Source of the DNA: Rutstroemia sp. NJR-2017a BVV2
Lineage: Eukaryota; Ascomycota; Leotiomycetes; Helotiales; Rutstroemiaceae
Length of the DNA stretch: 64,000 nucleotides
Assembly: GCA_002946415.1 (NCBI GenBank)
Contig: NJPS01000048.1
Span: 434,001-498,000 of the forward strand
Direction of reading: 5' to 3'
The notes beneath the pieces are model-generated. The model was not told the origin of the DNA and did not search any database. It was given only the letters and a program-made list of their open reading frames with translations. This document shows positions 11,685 to 22,225 of this stretch, in pieces (the first letter of the stretch is position 1; each line of letters begins with the position of its first letter). A program made the position numbers and the translations under genes.

Positions 11685-12988
11685 GGTTGCTTCGGGAGGG
11701 TGCTTTCGTTCGGGATATTTGTTGCTTCGGGTGTTTGTTGCTTCGGATGGTCGTTGCACTTTCTTCAGGAGTAGATACAGGCTTGAGAAGAGGGAGACCT
11801 TTTTAATGATGTGGCGGACAAGGTATGTCTTGAACACAAATGATGATAATTTGCTGCTTTGGCTTCGACACAAGGGATCTAACGGATATCAAGATACGTC
11901 TTTCGAAGGAGAATATTCTTTTTCGATTGGCGGTGATCTAGAGATACAATTAATGAGTTCCCATTATTCCTGCGAGTAAAATATATTTCCTTTTGAAAGT
12001 GTTTGCAAATATGCATGGAATTTTCGATTTTGTTTCGTACTTGCTAGTTGCAGCTTGAAAACAAAAATGTATGTCTGGATTGCCGAGGAGATTCTCCAGG
12101 AGGAAATTGAAATGCCCCCGAGATTTATATATCGAGAGAAATATTCGAAGATCTTTCTGTGCGAATGTCTAGTGAGGAAGTCTTGCCCGGAGTCTGTCAC
12201 TAGAATTCTTTCTTGTCTAGTGAGCCGTTAGCCTGCGGTCCGCCTTCTCCTGGCTTTTGAGTAGCTGCGAAAGCATTTCAGCCCTAACCGTTCAAACTGT
12301 AAAGTAGCGTTGTGTTTCTGCACATTTCCTTAGTACCTCTACGAAAGCTGTTCCCGACGGACTCTGGCGTTATGACGGAATGTACTGTACTGTACCAGAA
12401 GCCTAGGGGGTAGAGAAACTTGGAACATCTGGTCTATGTCATTGCAAGACGAGCGGGGGTGTATTGAGGTAGAACTAAGAAATCAAACTACCATCGCTGT
12501 CCAGACGGGTTGAAAATTATGTGACACGTACATACTCTACTCAAAAATTGAATAACGACCCGCACTAAGTTACTTTGCTTCGATGAGAGCGGGAGAACAT
12601 ATTGCAGGCCGGTTTTTGACACCGTTGGGGTATCTGTCGCAACCTGATGATTCACAGGGTGGGGAGACGATACTTGTAGCTAAATTGCTCATCTTATTTT
12701 GGCATGATACATCGCAGGTTTGTATTTTCAAGCAGTTGGGAAATTCATTGGAGCTGATTGTCCAAGTGGAAGCAGAAAGGAGGAACCGGATTTTGCAGCC
12801 ATAGAGGCCGATAGAAGCCCAGTCAAGTGCACTGCCCATTTAAAGGGTCTGGACCAATTTGATCATCACTGATATCTGCCCTTCGGATATACTCGGTATG
12901 AATATAGCGATGTCCTCTAAAAGCCACTGCAGGTAAGAAAGTTAGTTCTGCGATAGCAAACTTAATTTACTGAATCATTCCTACCTAA
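11685..12988. other. Spacer between MFS transporter and pseudogene
   Basis: About 1.3 kb that holds the MFS promoter and the 3' flank of the kinase/pseudokinase pseudogene. Open frames here (for example 12570-12839) show no domain. I see no repeat or mobile element. Confidence 0.45.
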
Positions 12989-14567
12989 TTAAACATAGCA
13001 GCGCTCGAGTTCCCGCACCACCATTTTCCCAAAATCTTCTCTGGCGAAGAAATTACTAGTATCAACGAAATAATCATTCAAACACAGATTCACGACGTTC
13101 TTATACGTCTTGCCCATGCGTGGCCCCAGCAAAGGCACCGCTTCATTTAGCCAAAGCGTTTGTAACTCCTTAGGCTCAACATTCAGAATGTCTCGTCCCT
13201 TCAGCAATGGCGATCTCGTGATTGGTTCCCAGAGTGCGATCTCGAGAAGCAATAATCCCAAGCTATAGTAGTCGAAGCCATGCTTGAATCTCGGCTCTGG
13301 TAGTCTGGCATATTGTGGATGGAGATAGTGCTTCTCTATGTCGGCGCTGCCCCGAGTGAAGGAGTTTGGATCGTTGGGTCGGCTGTGATTGAAGCCAACG
13401 ATATAAGGAGTTGGAAAATTGTCGAGTAGGATGGGTTGATGTTTGTTCAGTCTCGTATCAAAGAAAAGGACGTTGTAGCTGGAGATATTTTTGTGGAGCC
13501 AGTCAGCTCGGTGGAAGTGATGCAAGCTTTTCGATAAGGTCAGTGCAAGTCCAAAAAGACATTCTAACGATGGCCGGGGTTGCTTTTTCATGACTTCTCT
13601 TAAGGTGACTGGCTGCAACGTAATTGGAGCTGGAGCCGAAGGTGAAGATGGATACTCAAGAGGAGCCCGAAGCGGAACGAAGAAATGTCATGGAAGTAAC
13701 CACAGCAGTGTAAGACGCTGAAGTCGACAGGAAGGGGCTCCATAGAAAAATTGTTGGCAATTGCCTCGACTCTTTGAAACAAAAGGTCTGGCACCTGGTC
13801 CATAGTGTGGAGTTCGTAATTGATCCATTCGCAGAATACGGAACGATGGCTTCCTTCCAAATTTACAATAGATGCTTTCCCCAATGCTTTCTTGACTTTC
13901 ACACGGTGGCTATCAATTGCTAGTCGCTGTCCTGCTCCAGTTGGTCTATCATGTTGAGATCTTTTGTTCATGAACCGCATCGTTGATAGTAACAAAGCTT
14001 GCCTTTCCCACATGGGCTTACTGGGGGAATCGAAGCGTTTCCCCCGCTCAGTTTTGCAAATTCCACATCTTTTAATCGGACAAATCGGACAATGCGTATT
14101 GTTAGCGGCTGCTACAGGCCCATCAAAACATTGACAGCAGTACCAGAATTCGTGAGAGACTGATAGCATGTGGTTGTCGTATTTGTCGTAGAGCCTGTCC
14201 AGCGAGTTTTCGAGCATCCGAAGCATCTCAGTTCTTTCTTCATGAGGAGCTAGATTCCACAAGATGCTAATCAATTCGTGCATTCGACTATAAATAGGTG
14301 ATATTGAGAGTTCCTGATTCAACCCTTGAAGTAAGAAGTTGTTTTCTTCCTGTATGTCTTGTAGAGTTTTGGCGACATCCATTTTGACTTGAACCGCTGC
14401 CTTCCGTAGCCAGGATTTTTGTTTGTGTTTATCTTTGAATTCCGAAACAGGATCCTGCCATTGCTCACCTAATGTTGTTACACCGCTCCAGTTTGTAAAT
14501 CTTAGCTCCGCAATCTGAAGTTGATCTGTCAATTCCTTCGATGCCATAACTGTGAACTTGTTTATCA
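12989..14567 (-). pseudogene. Broken HeLo-like / zinc-ribbon / pseudokinase gene part
   Basis: Decayed coding sequence. The upstream part (14567 down to about 13662) encodes a helical region with ELRFTNWSGV, resembling the HeLo/'prion-inhibition' domain of fungal incompatibility proteins. A Cys-rich stretch follows (WYCCQCFDG...HCPICPIKRCGIC), likely a zinc ribbon. Near 13660 the frame changes: it runs to FRFGLL in one frame and resumes as EYPSSPSAPAP in another. A single missing base explains it and no splice pair does. The rest (13618-12989) is a HET-associated pseudokinase (ALTLSKSLHHFHRADWLHKN, where HKN replaces HRD; then YYSLGLLLLEIALWEPI). Its 5' end overlaps the upstream kinase frame out of register, so this was either the C-terminal half of one long gene or a separate gene that lost its start. 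Confidence 0.7.
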
Positions 14568-16342
14568 ATGACCCGAAAGCGGGCTCGCTGGGTCAGGATG
14601 TAAAGGTACTCGGTAACATTCTTCATCCGTGGCCTCTCATCAGGTTTCGGGTTCAGCATCCACAGGGCTGAATCCAGAACCGCGGAGTCTGTTGACCCCA
14701 ATTTCGTCTGGAAGTCCTTCAGCCAATCGTGCATGCTTATATTGAGACTCCCGTTAGCATGAAAACGATACGTAATCCCATGACCGGCCCGGCAGCAGCG
14801 TGCTGTCCTATATTCTTTGACGCCTATCTTCCCCATTGCCACAAACACAATCATTACACTCAAGATTGCACCAAATGACCATACATCACTTTTCCGGCCT
14901 TGTAGGTGTGGGTCGAAACTTTCCATTGTGCACTCCGGGGCGATAAAATCTCCTGCGCCCCCTTTGAAAGTGGTTTTAGAGTCGACAGATTCGCCACGTA
15001 AGCGAGAGAGACCGAAATCCGCTAGCAAGAGCTTTCCTTTCTGGATCAGAATATTTCGTGGTGCTAGATCAAAGTGTGAACCTTTCATCTTGATCCCTTC
15101 AAATTGATCAAAATAGTTATGGAGATTCTCAAGCGCGGACGACAGATGATGAATTTGGTCCAGATAATCTTCGTATGACTGAAAGTAGCCTTGAATCAAT
15201 CCCGTTGACTCATTCTCGAGCACAGCCTGTAGTGAGGTATCTGCCAAGGGGAAGAGGAGGCAGCGCGTTAAGCCGCCCTCTCTTGTTGTAATAGAAAACG
15301 ACGCCAGCAGTTGTATCATATTGCCATGACGTATTTGACGGAGAAGAGTCAGGATTTACTCTTCTGCTCGAAAAGCTTCCTCCGAGGTATCGATGCCCAT
15401 TTCTTTGCAAGCTAGTTCAACCTAAAAATTGTCTTGTTACAAATTGTCATGAAAAGGTCATCAGGGGCAGACTGCTCTATAGGCCAACTTCGAGTTCTTG
15501 ATTATCCTCAAGACAGTCGCTGAGATTCTAATGTCCAATTTGTAAACAAGCTTTCAATTTCCAAGCGATATTCCAACACTAGAATATTTTGAGGCTTTGA
15601 ATCGGACAGGAAGTGTGTCCCTAGTACATTCTCTAGGTTCTCGATCGGAAAACCTGGTAGCTTATACAATACAAAATCCTCCGTCATTAAAAGGAACAAA
15701 GGCAATTGGTTTCCAAAGTTTGAAGTTGGCCTATGATTATTGTCATATCGTGCTTCTAGGATGATCACTCACCGGTTCTTTTCTGGTTGCGAACCCGAAT
15801 TCATGATGGTCCTCGTGAAATATGATCTTATATACAGCCCCATTCGCCCCGCTACCAATCTTCTCCCGCTTCACAAAAGGCAAGACGGTTTCCTGGTCAA
15901 ATTCTCTATGACTTCGGTCTTCACGGAAGAGAGGGGAGGTAACGGACCACTGATACTGGAAGAATTCTGCAGCAAGCATTTCGTTTCCTAAAATCCTTTT
16001 CAAGTGATCCAAACTCCTGAAGGGCAATTGGGAGTCGAAATTCCCGGCAGCCATGTGGTCAACTCCGAGGAATTTGACTAGGAGATGAATAGGGTGGTCC
16101 CTCATGATTGCCAAAACAGCGAATAACTTCCGTCCACCATTAAGAATTGCCTCGCGAACCTCTTCCCGCACAGTTCGATGCCGAAGTCCTGCCTCGCGGA
16201 GACAGCTGTCGAAATCCGTCTCGTCAATGATTCGAGAGAGCGACGAATAAACAAGGAACTTGCTCTGCTTGAAGTTGTCCACCATGGCCCCAATTAACCG
16301 GATGGCCAGTTCTTGTAGCTGCGGATTTGACATGGTAGTCAT
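14465..16342 (-). pseudogene. Fungal protein kinase gene with in-frame stop
   Basis: Ser/Thr-type kinase gene disabled by nonsense. Exon 1 (15773-16342) carries a ~150-residue N-terminal domain (LAIRLIGAMVDNFKQ..., ILGNEMLAAEFF) and the glycine loop GSGANGAVY. After an intron of 351 nt (15422-15772; GTGAGT...TTTTTAG, phase 0) the frame continues with the beta-3 lysine in ELACKEM. At 15356-15358 it meets TAA, directly inside the alpha-C region (AEE-stop-ILTLLRQIRHGN). Beyond the stop the same frame stays open and fully kinase-like: the catalytic loop HFDLAPRNIL, LADFGLS, FIAPEC and SDVWSFGAIL, with all catalytic residues kept. The frame ends at 14465 about 85 bp into the next unit, in a different register. 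Intact catalytic residues imply recent inactivation, or a strain-specific or assembly error. Confidence 0.75.
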
Positions 16343-16759
16343 TTGTAACCTGTGTCGCCTGATATAGTAGAATTGTCTGAGACGCAGCTGAACAATGATT
16401 TTCAAGATGGTGAATCTCACCGTAGAGCAAGGCTGTAGATTTATCTGCTCGAGTAGTAATTATCGCGTCGCGCATGGGGACCAGTTGTCCCACAGGGTGA
16501 CGGAAGTTCAGCTATGAAGCCCCGCCCGCCGTAGATAATCGATATTAGGCTCTCAGTGAGGCTGGGCCACCCAACGGTTGGATGATAGGAGTAGAGAGTG
16601 TTGCACTCATTATACCGTCTCCTGCCAGAATAATTCTCTCCCAATACATTCATTTTCGACATCCTTTTGACTTCATCTTGAGGTCCTTCGGTATCGGCGA
16701 GTGTTTATTCCCCTCCGAGTCCTTGGTTTTGGCTTCACAGACCGACCTGTTTCGCCGAC
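16343..16759. promoter_or_regulatory. Divergent promoter between kinase pseudogene and CorA-like gene
   Basis: 417 bp between two divergent start codons. No distinct element recognised. Confidence 0.4.
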
Positions 16760-18491
16760 ATGGATGCACTGCCTTTCGATAATACTTTCTATCGCAATCG
16801 TCTCATTGAAGATGCTGATCGACTTTTCATTTCCGGGGACTTTGTGGTAAAGATGATTCTGATGACTTCGAAGCCACAGTGAGGATCCTATCCGTGGTTG
16901 CACAACTTCACAGCTCGAACTGATGGACATGAAACATTTATAGGGCATTCACTACCCGAACAATAACCAATTTGACGTCGCTGGAGCAAACTCTAACCGT
17001 ATCCCAACTCCCGACCCTTTCGTTTGAGCAACAAAACTGACACAGATACGGCAGCACCTTCAAGCAAATACATATTCAAACGTGTTCTTGTGAGAATCTT
17101 TCCGCGGGCGGTGACCATTTTGTCGTCAATCTTACTAGATTATAGCTTTATCAAGCAGAACTATACCAGGCATCATCTGCAAATCAGCCTACCCGTCATC
17201 CAAAGGCTTCTAGATTTCTTTGCCATTTCTGCACCGTTTTTCGACTATCTCCACCGATTTGGACGCAGATCAGATGATGTCGGCGAGGATTACGTGGGAT
17301 ATCGTAGAATTGAATCTCCCTGTCGGGATGCAGGCGAGCGGCTCGGTGAGATACTTCCTCGCTCGATAATGTAGTCTCACGCTAAGTAGAACGTCCAAGA
17401 ATATTGCTATAACCTTAGGTATCCTGACAGACGTGATAGACCGGGTGGAAGTCCTTGGTCCATGCGACACAGTGCTACCTATTTTCAACATGATCCTGCA
17501 CGCGGCTTTGACGTTTGGATCATGATCCAGCCATCGAAATCGTTTGAAAGCCAACTGACTACGCTTTTCTCTTCGTCGGAGTTCTCAGTTGACATAATGC
17601 ACGCAACCTGTTTTCAGTCTAGCAGCAGATTTTGGAAAGACTACATTGAAGACCTTCACAAAAGATGCATAACTATCGTGAGTAGCTGTGGAACCGCTTT
17701 TCTCTACGTCCGGCGGGTTGGGAAGACTGATGTGAAGTTAGGAGCGAAATGCATTAGTTTCTAAAATAGGAGCAGCATTTAAACACAGTTATGAAATTAC
17801 CTTCAAGGATTATCAGCTTCTTCAACGGCTGCATCAACAGTTTCTGCAGACGTCATGCCTCTTGGATTTGAGTTTGCTGACTGTTGAAAGATGCGAAGCG
17901 GGCGTCAGTCACTGCTCGAAGTACAGTACCAGCTTGTTCAAAGATTACATGAACCAGATTAACGAGCATAGACGAGTTCTTGAGAGGCTCTCGGGCACAT
18001 CGGATCATGTTTTACAAGTAGTAAGTAGTTGCTAAGTTAGGCTATGAGATAAGTACTTATTCATACCTTCGAACTAGCTCTCGCAAATCCTACGGTTCAG
18101 AAATGATGAGGCGAAGCATAAGACGAGTGAAATGACTCGACAACATATCAAAGCTCTTGAAGATTTAACCAGAGCTTCGGCAATAGAGAGTGAAGCTCTT
18201 TCGGAGCTCAGCAAGAAGACGCAGCAGGACTCTCGCATTGTCAAGATGTTAACTATTGTCGCATCTATCTATGTACCTGCGGCGCTTGTTGCATCTGTGT
18301 TCAGCTCCAATCTCGTCGAAACGGTTGACGGCGGTACAACGGGTTCAGGTGCAACGCATTTTCGGCTCGCTACACAGTTCTGGATGTTTCCCGTCTTCAC
18401 TTTGGCGCTTGTAGTTGTAACTTTAGTACCGGTAGGTATATGGATATGGCTCAGTGTTAGGAAAAACACCGTGGCTAAGGTTTGGCCATAA
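16760..18491 (+). CDS. CorA-like divalent-cation channel family protein, interrupted by TGA
   Basis: Fungal CorA-like membrane protein (Mg2+ transporter superfamily; many fungal members have unknown cargo). Six exons fit: 16760-16846, 16944-17089, 17146-17345, 17400-17677, 17742-18020 and 18078-18491. They sum to 1404 nt with every junction in frame. Family signatures appear in order: LPFDNTFYRNRLIEDADRLF, YTRHHLQISLPV, CYNLRYPDRRDRPGG, SPWSMRHSATY, FWKDYIEDL, and a long coiled region (NEHRRVLERL, MTRQHIKALEDL). Two C-terminal helices follow (MLTIVASIYVPAALVASVF and FWMFPVFTLALVVVTLVPVG). The usual GMN-type loop reads SSNL. One defect remains: TGA at 17025-17027 in exon 2 is in frame. It lies in a 24-nt segment (17022-17045) that starts GTTTGA and ends CTGACACAG, whose removal would restore a clean frame. 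So this is a recent pseudogene, or a gene with an exceptional micro-intron. Confidence 0.75.
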
Positions 18492-18865
18492 GCTGGAGCC
18501 GACGGCCACATTGTGGTAGCAAGGAGGTTATGTGAAGCAGAAAGTGATAGGTGTGACATCGAATCAAACTCGAAATATATATACATAGGCTCCAAGCACA
18601 GCACTTGGAGCCTTGCTTGCCATGTCCCACTCGAAATCCGAAGATAGATTCTTCAGAAAAGTTTCTAACACTACTTCCCTGCGTATATATCCTTTCTCTT
18701 ACCCATGCCTGTAATACACGACTGTCTCACAGTCACCATAGCAAACCAGACACAGTACTCGACCGCTGGGCACTGGGTTTACGTGACCGTTATCTCCGCT
18801 CGGAGCTGTTCATCCTACACATGCAAACAAACCCGTTAGTCGGAGATTTTTCATCCCAGGTAGGA

Positions 18866-19087
18866 TTACTCAACCATCGTCAGAGGTCTCGGAACATATA
18901 AAACATAGTAATCCTCATCAGCCTGATTTATGATCAGCGAGTTTCCCAATCTATTCAGGCAGCAACAGACAGAGCTTCCTACCTCCCACTCATAATCTTC
19001 ACCGGGAAAAAGCTCTTCAAGTAGCTTGACCAACTTGGCTTCAACGATGTATCGCCCGTCTAGGATTTGCTGCTCAAGTTTGCCCAT
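18866..19087 (-). CDS. Small 53-residue two-exon protein of unknown function
   Basis: Exons (minus) 18983-19087 and 18866-18922 are separated by a 60-nt intron (GTAGGA...AAATCAG with CTGATC near the acceptor). Splicing is phase 0, joining DYEWE to ADEDYYVLYVPRPL. The product (MGKLEQQILDGRYIVEAKLV...) is acidic, with LLEELFPGEDYEWE followed by a short hydrophobic strand and VPRPLT near the end. I recall similar tiny fungal proteins with the pattern ILDG-[x]-LLxxLFPG-...-YxLxVPRxLT, but cannot name a function. No signal peptide or membrane helix. The shared pattern and a clean splice are the reasons to believe it; an unspliced ORF of 104 codons across the same place is the alternative. Confidence 0.55.
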   Translation of the reverse strand: MGKLEQQILDGRYIVEAKLVKLLEELFPGEDYEWEVGSSVCCCLNRLGNSLIINQADEDYYVLYVPRPLTMVE

Positions 19088-22000
19088 TTTCGTGTGCGTC
19101 TCCGACTTGCTTCTTGGCTTACAGTATGCTTTTTCCGTGAAGTTACGGAAAGAGAAGTGGAAGAGGCTGAAATACAAGTGGCCCCATAATACAATCTGCG
19201 TGCAGGGGCATAGCCGCTCAACCTAGTAGGAGCTGCAGGTCCTAATAGCAAATAAGAGCTCAGTGTATAGTCATCTGACTGCAAACTGGAAGTAAAAATT
19301 CCACTTCCGTTGATAGGATGCTCTACATGGTGTGCCTGAGATGTGCCATGGTCTTTTCCGGCCATGGAATCGTTACTTGACAGCCATTATTCAGCGTTTG
19401 AAATGATAACCACCCCACTCAAAAAGATTAAGGGTTTTTGGATGAGTCTGCACCTTGCACGGAAAAATTGGTCTATGTTGTTCACACCCCTGGCTCGTTC
19501 TTATCACTTTCTTCATCTCCTGCTATCACTCCCGCCAAGTCAAGCATGCCATATGGGTTGAGGAAGCGGCTGAAAATAATAAGATTACACGGATTATCTT
19601 GTTACGGCTATGAGTTGATATTTCTCAAGTTAAATTTCATATGTTTTTAGTGCAAACGCACATATATGTTCTTAGCTTCGTGGTCTGAACATCTTTTGTT
19701 TATTCTCCTATGATTTCAACAACCCAGGAGGGGTGTTACAAGTTCTTCTTTTTTTCTATGTTATTAGATATATGTCGGTTCGTGAATTCTCTTTGTGGTC
19801 TATACAACGTTGCTGATCGGGGTTATGGAATTTCCTCCCTTGAATGCGCGTAGGAGGTCATTATTTGAGAGGGAGAATCGACGTCGGCCTGGCCACCCGG
19901 TCTCAGGGAACTCGAGACCTGTTCTCCGGCATGCTTATATCCGCGTTATCTTCATCAGCTGGGCTGTTGACCAACAACATAAAGATATCCAGAAAGTGAG
20001 ATTCCAACCCCCCTTGCCGTTCGGTTGTTACGACGGTTCACTCATGTTTCCTTAGGCACGAGGCGCTGCTAAAAGTTTCGGCGTCGGATACGCGCCTTCA
20101 TGAGATTTCTCTGAGATACACAGATATCCCAACGAGAACAGGTTTCACGCTGATTCGAAGAGCAATCTTGATCTCACAATAACCCGGGAAGTTCAATAGT
20201 ACTTCTCTATCTAGAGAACAGTCCATACACAGATAGCATTTCTACTGACCAAACGTCCGCTGCGCACTTTCGGTCCACTGGCATATGGTGACGGACTACA
20301 GGTCATATTCATTGGGACTTGCGTTATCTTGATAAGGCCAAATCTGATATTCTTTCATATCGAATTTTCCCTGCTACTTTTGCCGCTGACCTGCATGTAG
20401 TGGTTGTGAACTGCGTGCAAATACTATTGATGCAAGCTCAACCGTCCCGCGTCCTGGTTCAGCTGCCTCTGCCTCTTCTAAGAGCAGGTTTGTACAGGTA
20501 GACCAATAGAAAAAAATGGTAGTTGTTATATGCCCACCAATCTGATCCCATAAGCCTCATCAAGTGCTCATGGTATTCGTTCGCGCCGGGGACCAACGAC
20601 GTAAGAGACATGAAGGTTTCTACCTGTGGGTTGACTGCTCAACCGTGGCATAAGATCACTTCCAAAAGGGTGATCTAATGCTTGGTTGATAAAGTCTGAT
20701 TCTTCTAAATGATGGGAACAAGCTGGGTGTTAAATACCCAGCTCTTCCGTGCAACTACGGATCTAGCTAATTCTACAAATGCCCTCATTTCAGCCCTATG
20801 CCGTACATTCAATTAGCTCTTGTATTGCCCTTCCGTAGTCTACGCCCCATTTAATCTCGTTTAACCAACACTACCATATTGGAACGAACGCACCTCCTTG
20901 CCGCCATACATCTACTTGGCCGCACCTGCAACTCACGCGGTTAGGATTAGTGCCGGTTACCTGCTGCTATAGAAGTCATTCCAGCGGCGCAGTTATATAT
21001 GCAGTTGGCTCGACTCCAACACTATCCAACCTAACGCAGCCCAACTGACGATATCTGGTGACAGAATACTTACCCATATACGACTCTCATAGGCTATCAG
21101 AATACGCAACTCGCAACCACCACACACCAGGAATCTAGATGTAGAAATCTATTGCTTGGTTTTCGTTCCCGACTTGGTCTCTCTACCAACTCTTCTCCAG
21201 CCCCCCCCACCAACTATTTCCTACCCCATACGCAGCCGAACCCAGACTTTCCGATTCCCACAATCCTTGTTGTCCTGTTCCGTTATCTCTGGTCCATACA
21301 CGAACATTAAATGTATATTATCATATTAGATTTGAGACCTATAGTAGTGATTCCGGAACCCTTTGTTCGATACGAGGTGGTGATAGCAAGGCACATAGAT
21401 GAGAAAGTACGTTATAATGTGGTGATATTTTTTCATTAGGCTTTCCATTCCATATCACATTATCTGTATCTTTTCAAACTCTCATCCTCATCCTCATCAC
21501 TTTAAAACCGCCAATCCTACTCCCACCTCTTCACCTCCCTCCACCTTCCACCGCACTCCATCCGCTTCCCCCTCCTTCTCAAACTCCCTCCATCCACCTC
21601 CCTCCCTCCACCCTGTCCAAAAAGCCAAGCAAAACAAACAAAACAAAGCGGGTATCTTTCCATTCCGCAAAGTACCTCGAGTAATTATCGCTATCATGTG
21701 CGTAAGTATGATATCTCCCCTTCCCCCCCTTCCCATCCCATTCCCATCCCTCCCTCTTCCCCTCCCATCCTATATTCAACCCCCCCTCACCCCATTCCAA
21801 CCCAACCAACCAATCCCTATACCCATATACTACAAGCCAGAAGAAAAGAGTTCGATTATTCTGCGAAAAAAGAGAACGGAAAATTTTGAAACAAGAAAAG
21901 AAAGAAGAGACCTCAACTACCACCGTTCTTCAATCGACATATACACCTCTCCAGCCAATTTCCCCCCTCGCCCCTACGATACCCTCTCGTACCACAAGCT

Positions 22001-22225
22001 ACCAAAAGTAGTCGAACCCCTCCATATGTGCACACCGCCACGAAGGTAGTAAGGTAATTAAGACGGACAATATACCATAGAATTTAATTTTCAGAAAAGA
22101 AGTTCTTGTTTTGCAGCCAGACAATGCAACGCAATGCTACGCTTTGCGCGAAAACAGACCGAAGAAAGAAGCAAGAGAGCCAAAAGCCCATTTCACACTG
22201 CGTTGCCGTTGTAATCATAAATCAC
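19088..22225. other. 3.1-kb gene-free stretch in accessory island
   Basis: No gene is supported. Frames such as 19795-20055 and 20319-20501 plus have no recognised domain. The part from about 21480 to 22225 is strongly C/T-rich and precedes the BOI-type gene's stop codon, so some of it is that gene's 3' UTR. No terminal repeats, transposase frames or target-site duplications were noticed. Confidence 0.45.

Noticed and set aside
14465..14640. 60-nt intron (GTACCT...TTCACAG) that might connect the kinase and HeLo-like frames
   Set aside because: The length is divisible by three and the phase returns to the same frame, so it cannot explain the register change.
19088..22225. Possible transposon remnant in the empty part of the island
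   Set aside because: No terminal repeats, no transposase or reverse-transcriptase motifs, and no obvious repeat-induced mutation bias visible by eye.
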